Origin: Blakeslea trispora
Taxonomy: Eukaryota; Mucoromycota; Mucoromycetes; Mucorales; Choanephoraceae
Assembly: GCA_025331445.1 (NCBI GenBank)
Contig: JAIWNE010000024.1
Coordinates: 350,001-362,136 of the forward strand
DNA: 12,136 bases
Direction: 5' to 3'
Positions within the stretch are counted from its first letter, which is position 1. The number at the start of each line of letters is the position of its first letter. The notes under the pieces were generated by a model. That model saw nothing but the letters and a program-made list of their open reading frames with translations. It searched no databases and was not told the origin of the DNA. Below, piece by piece: positions 1-7,533 of this stretch. Position numbers and translations under genes: made by a program.

Positions 1-2381
1 TTGTAGAACCGATGCTATAATAATATAAGCATCCTGCCAGTCCGAGGATGTGGATACTGGAGGAGTCTGTAGGTCAAAGAGGGCTGTTCGAAGCATCTGA
101 GTTGAGAAGGGAGTGGAGAAGTGAGAGACCCACATTCCTTGCCAAACAAGCAATTTCTGTTCACATTCAAATAAAAAGTGCTCAATTGAGTCAATTGCCT
201 GAGAGCAAATCGTACAGACAGGGTCTGTTATGACTTGAAGGATGCCATATAGCAATTCTCGACAAGGTATTTTACGTTGCAATATCCGGTACCATATGTT
301 GCGGCTGGAATGCGACAAACCAAATGACCAGAATTGGGTCCATTGTTTATCTGATAGCCGAGATGTTGAAGGGGGTAGAAGACTTGTTCTGAATTTTCTA
401 GAGGACAGCTGAGACCATGGGTCAGTGGAACCAAAGGCCATACAAAGCAGAAAAGGTGTAGCGTCCACATTTTGATGGGTCACAGGTGTGAAGGGATGAG
501 CACCAAGTCGGGCGAAAGCAGGCGGAATAAAGGCCCGGATGAAGAAAGGGAGCAAGGTTATTTCATTTTTGCGTACCATCTTTAGAAATTTGCGCACTAG
601 GTACGGGTGTGAAGTGAATTCACTTGGAGTCTTTGGCCTGAGACACTTAGTGTTTGGATCTATTGTGTACGCTGCAGAACAGGGTAGCTGTTGTAATGAG
701 CGGGACACTTTCACATTTGGAGAGTCAATGTAGAGGGAGCCCAAGGGAATGCTCAGACATGTCTCCTGGTTAACTACAACATTTGCGAAAGTGTTAGGGA
801 GACTATCCATGGCTCGGAAGAGTAAATAGAACGGGTTGTGATTTGATCGTAGTGCAGCAGGCCTCAATGATGGAAACAAGAAAAGTAACCAGTAGTCTAG
901 ATATGGCCAAGAGCGATTATCTAAGCCAGATAGAGAGACTAGATGATGGATCGCATATTGTACCAGAGCTGGTAATACAAAGGATTGACTCAGGTCCGAG
1001 TTGCTCCAAGTAGATGAATTCACGACAGGTCCAGTAAAAGACAACAGAGGATGGAGCCACCTTAGTTGGAGAGCCTGTTGCTGGTGTTTGGGATTTAAAA
1101 GGCCTAGACCCCCTTTTTTACGAGGCAAAAACATTGTTGCGATGGATATCCTAGGAAAAATTCGCCGCATAAGGAACGTGCCCATGATAGATTCAATCTT
1201 TGTAAAGAAAGAAAATGGGACAGTCAAAACTCGTAGAACATGCCAAAGGCGTGAAAGGATCAAACTGTTAAGGATAGCGACCTTTCCCCGAACCGATAAG
1301 GATCTTTGAGAATGAATGCCACACGAGCGAGAGATCTTTTCCAAAAGAGAAGTTAAATAAACATCCCTCTGAGCAGTGGTGGAACATAATGGGTAACCAA
1401 GGTAGATTAAAGGTGAGGGGGAGTGACAGTCATGAAATTGGGTAATGTAGTTTTCAGTCAAGCGACTTCGCCACATACCAGAGGTTTCAAAAGGTTTACC
1501 AGACAGAGATAAGGCTTGAGTCTTGTGAAGGTTGACCTTTGCATTGGATGCTAAGGAGTAAGTTGTCAAATGTGTCTGTAGACGAGACAGATCAGATGGA
1601 TCTCTAAGGAAGCAAATGACATCATCTGCGTACGCCAAAAGCTTGAAAGAAGAGCAAGGACCAATGGGTCGGTTGTGTATTCTCGGCGAAGGTAGACTAA
1701 CACCTTGGAGTTGGGCATCATGTAACAAACGCCTGAGAAAAGGCTCAAAGGCAATATTGAAGAGCACAGGTGAGATAGGATCACCTTGTCTGAGGCCCCT
1801 CTGTTGCAGAACAGGGCGAGACATGTGACCGTTGACATTCAAGTTGAGATGGGTATTGAAGAAAAGGGTAGATATGCTCTCGACAAACGCTAATGGAAAA
1901 CCGAAGTGAAGCATTACTCTACGCAGGTAGTCAGGGTGAACCCGATCGTAAGCCTTTTCCTGATCAAGGAGAAGGCCAATGGATGGGTCCCTTGTATTAC
2001 GGGCATGTTCCATGATAAGCTTCATCAGCAATCCATTGTCTGCGATAAAACGGTCTCTGACAAAACCTGATTGGTATGGGTTGATAATATCACCAGCATC
2101 ATCGATAATTCGGCTGTTAAGAATGCGTGTAAACACCTTGGCGTCGGTATTGATCAATGCTATAGGGCGATAATTGTGAAGTTCTGAGAGCTGTCCTTTC
2201 TTTGGGAGGAGGGAAACAATTGTCTGTTGCCATGATGCAGGGAACACTGCATGAAGTAGTGCGTCGTTATAGACAGCAATCGCAGTGAACTGACAAACTG
2301 GATGCAAAAAGAGAAGGTGAAGGATTTCATATGGAAGACCGTCTTTGCCCGGACTACTTCGCTTGGGGCTGCGAGATACCC
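1..2381 (-). pseudogene. LINE ORF2, C-terminal part: reverse transcriptase and zinc finger, frameshifted and cut by window edge
   Basis: This continues ORF2 in the next frame, whose codons begin at positions divisible by 3. I translated it from 2379 to 1 and found no stop in 793 codons. Motifs in order: SPKRSSPGKDGLPYEIL (RT motif 0/1), LLPKKG with NYRPI (motif 2), GFVRDR, LLLDQEKAYDRV with the first catalytic Asp at 1965-1963 (motif A), RGLRQGDPISPVLF (motif B, from 1800), LLAYADD (motif C, YADD at 1632-1621), SNAKVNLHKTQ (motif D), IYLGYPL, then the RT-associated finger CX2CX8HX4C between 216 and 163. All catalytic residues are present. The frame lacks its own start and joins the endonuclease frame only if one base is restored at 2379-2382, or by a -1 slip. 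No RNase H domain is seen before the edge. Confidence 0.9.
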
Positions 2382-3884
2382 CTCAATCAAGTCGTCCAAA
2401 GTTAAAGGGCTAATGAGTGAGGCTTGCTGTTCTGTTGTAAGGCGTATATTTGAAGGTACGCTTGCTAATAAATCATCAATGGCCGGTTGGTTCACAGGAT
2501 CTGGAGAATAGAGGGCCTCATAATAGAAGTAAGCTGCATCGAGCATGTCCTCTTTGGTGGTACTCACTTCTCGCGTGGCAGGGTGAATTAGCGGTGGCAT
2601 CAAGTGTTTCGTTGCCCGCTGTGTGATTGTACGTTTCAAATAACCTGCCGAAAGTTCACCCAACTCGCGCCATCGAATCCCCGCTCGAAGGGCAAGTGTG
2701 TCAACATGATATTCCTGCAGAGAGCTGAGCTGTTGGTCAACGATTCGTTGTTGCGGAAGATATTGGGCAGCCAAATCTGGACGCAGGATCAACTGCTTCT
2801 GGATTTTCTGTCGTTTCTTTTGTAGGATATGTTCAGCTCTTTTGAGATCAAAAGCCTTCTTCCGAGAATGGGCCTGTGCTACTCGAGCAGCCACAGCCTT
2901 AAATTCTTCCCACTGTCCTTGCGCAGTGAAATACTGAGGCATAGTTGAGTAAGACTCCATCAGTGCAGAGTAAAGTTTGGTATAAAACTGTGCATCCAGT
3001 GCAAGCTCTGGGTGGGCTTTCCAGTGACCTTTCCCTGTGCTTTTTGTAGAGTCTGCTGAAGAATTGGAAACCAATTGTATTGTCGAACGTAAAAGGAAGT
3101 GATCAGTCCAAGCAGGATTGATGTATGTGACACTGCCATGAGTTCGACAGGAGGCTATGTCCTTCGAAAGGAAAATATAATCGATACATGACTGTTGGGA
3201 TCCTCTACAAAACGTAGGTTGAGATGTAAGGCCATTAGGTGTAATACCATCTTGAAAATTATCCGAAATAAACTTAACCCAGTCGGAAGGAGCCTGACGG
3301 CGACGACGGGAGTTGGATAAAAAGGAAGGAGAGTGCAAGTAGTTAAAGTCACCCAGCAATATATGTCTGGCTGCATTAGGTAACGTGGGATTGGTAGGAG
3401 AGAGCAATCGTAGTAAGTTGGATAGGAAAGGCGAACGGAATCGCCGAGAGGCAGGGGCATAAACCACAGTAATAAATACCGGGTCAAAGAGGTCTGTGGA
3501 GTGAGAGAGCATGACGTTCATCCAACGGCCACAATCGCTCTTAATCACGTTTGAAATAGAAATATCTGGGTTGAAGGATACAATACCACAATGTTCTGTC
3601 CAAAAACTTTGGTGACATTGGAATTGCATGTGAAAAGTTGTTTCAGTTAGTGCACAACTGACGTGAGTTTCTTGTAGAGTTAATATATCTACAGAGGTTG
3701 TACGGAGGTAGCGAATGAAGTGTTTGCGAACTTGGGTGTCTCCGGTCTTACGGAGACCTCGACAGTTAATAGTCCCAATGTTGAGTTTAAAGGACTTAGG
3801 TCCAGAATTAACAATGGTAGGTGGATTAGAGTCTTCAACAATAGGTGACTGTGAAGAAGATGGTGAGTGTAAGGATGTAATCAT
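2160..3884 (-). CDS. LINE ORF2, N-terminal part: AP-type endonuclease and linker, ends in a frameshifted tail
   Basis: Residues 30-270 are an exonuclease-endonuclease-phosphatase (APE-like) domain that nicks target DNA. The catalytic set is visible and complete: Asn40 (TINCRGL), Glu72 (LQETHV), Tyr142 (VYAP), Asp179 and Asn181 (LLGDFNYL), Asp235 (CIDYIF), and Asp261-His262 (WTDHFL). Residues about 290-500 are the basic, Gln-rich linker that precedes the RT in L1-like proteins. True ORF2 sequence ends near residue 501 (...LDDLIEG). The last roughly 70 residues to the stop at 2160 are read out of frame over the start of the RT, because a base is missing in the G4 run (plus-strand CCCC 2379-2382). 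Translated as it stands, this gives a 574-aa endonuclease without RT. ATG 3884 is the first in frame. Confidence 0.88.
   Translation of the reverse strand: MITSLHSPSSSQSPIVEDSNPPTIVNSGPKSFKLNIGTINCRGLRKTGDTQVRKHFIRYLRTTSVDILTLQETHVSCALTETTFHMQFQCHQSFWTEHCGIVSFNPDISISNVIKSDCGRWMNVMLSHSTDLFDPVFITVVYAPASRRFRSPFLSNLLRLLSPTNPTLPNAARHILLGDFNYLHSPSFLSNSRRRRQAPSDWVKFISDNFQDGITPNGLTSQPTFCRGSQQSCIDYIFLSKDIASCRTHGSVTYINPAWTDHFLLRSTIQLVSNSSADSTKSTGKGHWKAHPELALDAQFYTKLYSALMESYSTMPQYFTAQGQWEEFKAVAARVAQAHSRKKAFDLKRAEHILQKKRQKIQKQLILRPDLAAQYLPQQRIVDQQLSSLQEYHVDTLALRAGIRWRELGELSAGYLKRTITQRATKHLMPPLIHPATREVSTTKEDMLDAAYFYYEALYSPDPVNQPAIDDLLASVPSNIRLTTEQQASLISPLTLDDLIEGYLAAPSEVVRAKTVFHMKSFTFSFCIQFVSSLRLLSITTHYFMQCSLHHGNRQLFPSSQRKDSSQNFTIIAL
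2379..2382 (-). other. Frameshift site in ORF2 (G4 run, apparent one-base deletion)
   Basis: Upstream codons read ...LDDLIEG in the endonuclease frame. Downstream codons read VSRSPKRSSPGKDG in the -1 frame. The RT frame has a TGA just upstream of the run and the endonuclease frame loses RT similarity just downstream, so the switch is confined to GAGGGGTAT. Loss of one G from a G5 run is the simplest explanation. Assembly error in a homopolymer, or -1 recoding, cannot be excluded. Confidence 0.85.
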
Positions 3885-3976
3885 AGATAGATATATTTTT
3901 TTTTGGTTTGTTTTTTGGTGTTTTCTAGTGTTTTTGGACTTTTTCAGATTTTCTAGAGATGGGAAGATATTGGGTA
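3885..3976 (-). promoter_or_regulatory. A-rich ORF1-ORF2 spacer, probable translation-initiation leader of ORF2
   Basis: This 92-nt spacer separates the ORF1 TAA from the ORF2 ATG. In the sense direction it is very A/C-rich and ends with an A9 run (3904-3896) 11 nt before the ATG at 3884. The ORF2 frame is open back across the ORF1 stop to a TGA at 3989-3987 but has no earlier ATG, so 3884 is the only plausible AUG start. LINE ORF2 proteins are usually made by reinitiation or unconventional initiation after ORF1; that this spacer does the job is an inference from its position and from its likeness to the ORF1 leader. Confidence 0.4.
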
Positions 3977-5434
3977 TTAATGACGGTCAGAAAAGGTATC
4001 TGATCGTTCTATCCCTGTCTGATTATCATCGTCAGACGTTTCCATCGCATCTAAGCTCTTAAGGTTGTTCTTATTTAGAGGGCATTGGGTGTGGTTAGTC
4101 TTACGATGACTAAGGCTACCACACTTGCATGGCTTTGGATTTTTGGTGAATAACACAAAATCGTCCATTTGTTTAGATTGTTGGCTAGTATTCCTAGTTG
4201 ATTTACGGATCTGTATATCCGAAGGAGTCTCTGCATTCTTCGTAGCTGCATTATCACTCTGAACTGTTTGCTCTGGATTTTCGACGCTAGAGGTAGGTGT
4301 TACCGCAGCTTCAGGCAACTCAGGTTCAGAAGTTGGTTCAGGGGAGGAAGGTGGAGTGGTTACCGATGGCTCGTTGACAACAGGTGTCGAGTGACTTGTA
4401 GCGTTCTTTGGTTTGATGACAGGATGATCCTCTCTGCGACGTTTGCTAGAGGTGGTGTCATCGGTTCTGGTTCTAAAGCAGTTGCGGGCAATATGGCCAC
4501 TATTGCCACATTGATAGCAACGACGCTTTTCTGAAGGTGCTTTTGTACAATCTTTGCGATAGTGGGTCGACTCTTTGCAATAAACACAGTGCGTGCCCAT
4601 TTTTGTCCAGGTACCCAGACAGAAAGTCGTAGCCTCACCTTCCAGTTGTATCTTATACGTCAGGGGTTCGTAAGTCTTATCTCTGGCAGATGATCTTTCG
4701 AGAAAAACATGACCATTGCCTGTGAACCATCGTCCAGACAGGTCGTCCAGATACAAGGTCATTTCTCGAACAGTTCCATAGCGACTCAGATTGCTCAACA
4801 GAGAATCCTTCAAATATTGTCTATCCCACATAGGGAGTTTGCTCAAGTTCACTTCAAGCAATGCCCGGTCAGGGTGGATTGCTGGTGAAGCGTGAAAAGT
4901 TTTTCCATCAATAGTGATAGGTTGACTGATAGCTTGATTACAAGCATCTTGAGATGATAATGCTATTTCAATAAAATAACCTAACTGATCCTCTGACATT
5001 GTCAGACCAATGCCTACGCCAGTAGGGAATTGATCACTCAATTTAACGAACAACTCTGATCTAAGATGAGCGAAGTTCTTAGGAACGTGATAAAAAACAG
5101 AAAAATCTGAAGTTCCAGTTTTATGAACTACTTGGTGGGTAGTATCGTTTTGTTTGCCTTTAACGGCTGAAGAACGGTATAAAACCTCTTCATTACGGTT
5201 TCGAGATGCTGCTGTGGCAGCGTAACTCAACATGCGTGGCTTAGCAGAAGCTGATGAGGAAGATACTAAAGACGGCAAGGAAGAAGAAGGAGAGGGCGGT
5301 AGAGGCGGTGAATGCGGTTGAGAAGAAGGAAAAGGCGGTTGAGAAGAAGGAAGAGGCGGAAAGGACTCATTTGGAAGAGGATTGGGGCTGTCTGGTGGCA
5401 ACGACCCAAAAGTGTTCTGGAGCGGAGGAACCAT
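3977..5434 (-). CDS. LINE ORF1 protein, CCHC zinc-knuckle RNA-binding protein (485 aa)
   Basis: This is probably the RNA-packaging protein of the retrotransposon, binding element RNA in the ribonucleoprotein particle. Residues 1-60 are Pro/Ser-rich and likely disordered. Residues about 110-270 form a globular part that could hold an RRM-like fold (inferred, no motif match). Two perfect CX2CX4HX4C knuckles follow at 283-296 (CVYCKESTHYRKDC) and 306-319 (CYQCGNSGHIARNC), then a basic KRRR at 331-334, an acidic and Ser/Thr/Pro-rich linker, and a third Cys/His cluster at 436-451 (CKCGSLSHRKTNHTQC). The start is the first ATG in frame, with a TGA two codons upstream and G at +4. The frame is intact and ends in TAA at 3979-3977, 92 nt before the ORF2 ATG. 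Other ORFs in this interval are shadows. Confidence 0.9.
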   Translation of the reverse strand: MVPPLQNTFGSLPPDSPNPLPNESFPPLPSSQPPFPSSQPHSPPLPPSPSSSLPSLVSSSSASAKPRMLSYAATAASRNRNEEVLYRSSAVKGKQNDTTHQVVHKTGTSDFSVFYHVPKNFAHLRSELFVKLSDQFPTGVGIGLTMSEDQLGYFIEIALSSQDACNQAISQPITIDGKTFHASPAIHPDRALLEVNLSKLPMWDRQYLKDSLLSNLSRYGTVREMTLYLDDLSGRWFTGNGHVFLERSSARDKTYEPLTYKIQLEGEATTFCLGTWTKMGTHCVYCKESTHYRKDCTKAPSEKRRCYQCGNSGHIARNCFRTRTDDTTSSKRRREDHPVIKPKNATSHSTPVVNEPSVTTPPSSPEPTSEPELPEAAVTPTSSVENPEQTVQSDNAATKNAETPSDIQIRKSTRNTSQQSKQMDDFVLFTKNPKPCKCGSLSHRKTNHTQCPLNKNNLKSLDAMETSDDDNQTGIERSDTFSDRH

Positions 5435-5547
5435 GTGTCAGCCAGGATATAGTCCTCCCTCTTTTTTTTTTGTTTTGTTTTAACAGTCCTCACTTCAAAC
5501 TCATCTAGCATAATGTCTAACTTGATTGTGCGTTTCCCTGCTTTGTA

Positions 5548-5551
<4 letters not shown>
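5435..5551 (-). promoter_or_regulatory. LINE 5' leader upstream of ORF1, A-rich
   Basis: In the sense direction this leader holds an A-rich stretch ending in an A10 run (plus-strand T10 at 5462-5471) 27 nt before the ORF1 ATG. A competing ATG at 5511 opens an 81-codon frame overlapping the start of ORF1 in a different frame; it could act as an upstream ORF but its product looks non-specific. LINEs carry internal promoters in their 5' UTR; no promoter motif is recognisable here. Confidence 0.3.

Positions 5552-5607
<56 letters not shown>
5552..5607. repeat. (TTG)18 microsatellite, (CAA)n on the LINE sense strand
   Basis: This is a perfect 56-nt trinucleotide tract: 18 TTG units plus TT. It lies about 120 nt upstream of the ORF1 start and adjoins the probable 5' end of the LINE. 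It could be part of the element's 5' UTR, a product of its insertion, or pre-existing host DNA. On the plus strand a GTAAGC donor-like site directly precedes it (5545-5550). Confidence 0.95.
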
Positions 5608-5752
5608 ATGTTGACATTGGTCGTCAAAATGGCCTTTTGCTTATCATTCTTATTGGTTGAATAAGAGTATAATGAAAACAAAACACAAAAAGAATCGGCC
5701 CAATTGGTCTTTGTTCTTTGAGAGTGTTTGAAGGCGTTTTTGCTTCTTGTAG

Positions 5753-6156
5753 AAATTGAAACAGGAGCTTCTACAGAATGGTAGTATAGCTATCATTTGT
5801 ATGTTCTCGATGAGTTACTACATGCCACAGTCATTTGCCTTTCGTTATTAAATTGGTGTCAAAAACTCGATTAATTTATCCTTATAGTTAACAAGCACCT
5901 TACTGACTGGCACTATGATGCTCTATTACTGTTGCTCTTATGCGCTACTCACAGTCCCCCCTTTTTTTCACTCTGTAATTACATACAAGTTGATGAAATG
6001 CTCAGGCAACATATTAAAGAGGTTATGACAGTAACCGATAATGAACCTCTCTCTCTCGCATACATACAGAAGAAGGAAAATAAAATTTTCATTACTTTAC
6101 ATGCTTCTCGAAATGATGCATTCATTGTACTATTTCAGATAGACAATAATGGTTGA
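5753..6156 (+). pseudogene. Possible 3' exons of an unrecognised spliced gene (partial)
   Basis: The segment 5753-5798 is bounded by an acceptor-like TTGCTTCTTGTAG and a GTATGT donor and reads KLKQELLQNGSIAIIF across the junction. A pyrimidine-rich tract ending ACATACAAG at 5989 precedes a second segment, 5990-6156 (start DEMLRQHIKEVM, end FIVLFQIDNNG, TGA stop). The phases agree: 15 codons plus 1 nt, then 2 nt. An alternative acceptor at 5886-5887 is also in phase and would add about 34 residues. An AATAAA on this strand at about 6372 could be its poly(A) signal. No ATG exon joins in phase, so upstream exons are missing, lie beyond the LINE, or the model is wrong. The family is not recognised; the final beta-like stretch recalls small roadblock-type folds only loosely. 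Confidence 0.28.
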
Positions 6157-7494
6157 AACAAAGCATGTCTTGTCTGCTTTAGATGCTCTATCATCCCCCT
6201 ATAGGCTATTGCCTGCCACTCTCCGCTTAACATACTCTACACTGTCTAAAAGGATGCCTACACATATTTAATGAAATCGTGATCCTTACTACTGCTTACT
6301 CTTAAAAAAATGTATATTTTTTTATATTCTACTTTGTATAATTCATCTAGTCAAATGCATACAAAAAAGACAATAAAAGTAACATATATATTCTACATAT
6401 ATTCCATTCACTGATTTTGCATTTCCTCTTTATTTGCATTTTTTGTCAGATTATATTGAATTAGAACCATAATCTAACAAACTGATTCCATCTTTGTACT
6501 ATGTAAGGCCGTTTTCTCGATAAAAAAACAACCCTGTTTATTCGTCAAAAGATGGAATACAAAAGCCTTCATCCATAGATTTTTGATTTTAGAATGATGG
6601 TAGAAAATAACCGAACCCATTAGAAAAAACTCGTTCTATAAGCATATTTAACTAGAGCACATTTGATGTGATAGCTTTGGGTTTCGAGAACAGACTATGA
6701 GCTTTTACCTAATGATGAAATAGGAACAACAAAATTAACAAGTTTTATAGTTGCAACAAGAAAATAAAGAAAAAATATTCTGCCTTCTAAATAGGATGTA
6801 TTTCGTTGCCGCTTAGCACCGTTGCTCTTTCTTCAGGCAGGTATTCACCAAATCAAGCATATCAGACAAAAGCATTACAAAGACTACTTACCTCACCATT
6901 TCATGACCGGCAAAATAAGAAATAGCACGGATAATTGATACCAAGATGGATTGAAAGCAAGGAGTATCAGACTATCCAAGAACAATACGAACAATTTGGA
7001 ATCGCACCAATTTACCGATGCCTTTTGAATGAGGTTTTTTTTTGTCGAGGATGTTTAAGCCAGTAAAGCTGTACAAGTAATGGCCGAGAGAGAGAAAGAA
7101 AAAGGCTTCTTGACTGAAACAATCTTACGTTGGTAGCATCTCCCAAAATATACAATCAAGCTTGTTTTCTTCTATACAACACAGATCCTGTCTAATACAT
7201 TGTTTGTACAGGCTGCATTTTAAAATCAGTCAAGCATCATCATCGTCACTTGCATACAGGATTTAGTAGCAGCAACTTATCAGTTTATAGGTTCTGACTT
7301 GCTCAAAAAAAACCACAAAGAAAAAGAAAAGCATAGCTGTTTCGTATATTGCAAGTCTCTAGACCAAGGCTAGGTATTGGTTTATTAAATTTTGTTTTAA
7401 AATAGTGATCACATAAAGCAGTTTTTATCAGCAAGTGTATGATGGTTTTTGCATTTAAAACAATCTAGTCAACTTTTTGTTGCTAGGTTTTGTG
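6157..7494. other. AT-rich intergenic stretch with uncertain coding-like patch
   Basis: 6157-6790 shows nothing beyond AT-rich DNA, one AATAAA on the plus strand and short A/T runs. At 6795-7075 the plus strand has protein-like segments in one frame (SGRYSPNQAYQTKALQRL and RWIESKEYQTIQEQYEQFG) separated by TAG and TAA. The minus strand over 7230-6700 has exon-like segments flanked by canonical splice sites (GTAAGA at about 7128 to TTGTACAG at about 7069; GTAAGT at about 6892). One strand must be the shadow of the other and neither yields a complete gene. 7230-7494 is again AT-rich and includes the probable 3' end of the acidic-protein transcript. Confidence 0.4.
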
Positions 7495-7504
7495 TTTATT
7501 TATT
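7495..7504 (-). terminator. Overlapping AATAAA polyadenylation signals
   Basis: The minus strand reads AATAAATAAA about 30 nt downstream of the TAG stop (7536-7534) of the acidic protein gene, giving two overlapping canonical AATAAA hexamers. Position and sequence fit the 3' end of that transcript. Confidence 0.55.
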
Positions 7505-7533
7505 TCTTTCTATTTGCCCTAGCACTCTGATTT

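Larger units (their letters stand above)
1..5551 (-). mobile_element. L1-like non-LTR retrotransposon (LINE), 3' end outside window
   Basis: Two consecutive minus-strand reading frames have the order expected of L1-clade LINEs: a nucleic-acid-binding ORF1 with CCHC knuckles, then an ORF2 with AP endonuclease, reverse transcriptase and a C-terminal zinc finger. The element inserts by target-primed reverse transcription: the endonuclease nicks DNA and the RT copies the element RNA from the nick. Its base composition is clearly less AT-rich than the DNA to its right. The 5' boundary is not resolved. It must lie upstream of the ORF1 ATG at 5434 and may lie before, within or just after the TTG/CAA tract at 5552-5607. 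The 3' UTR, tail and target-site duplication are outside the window. The single visible lesion is the frameshift in ORF2. Mucor has related elements (Grem-LINE1) enriched in pericentric DNA; membership in that family is inferred. Confidence 0.93.

Noticed and set aside
2379..2382. Programmed -1 ribosomal frameshift as first choice for the ORF2 break
   Set aside because: The context is not a canonical XXXYYYZ heptamer and EN and RT normally share one frame in such elements; mutation or assembly error is simpler.
48..5508. Plus-strand and alternative-frame ORFs across the LINE (e.g. 1001-1309, 3715-4062, 4268-4534, minus 1566-1838)
   Set aside because: They are antisense or frame shadows of ORF1 and ORF2, whose own frames carry clear domain motifs.
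5513..5544. Plus-strand first exon MSNLIVRFPA followed by a GTAAGC donor
   Set aside because: Its phase does not join the exon at 5753 or any other visible acceptor without a stop, and it may lie inside the LINE 5' leader.
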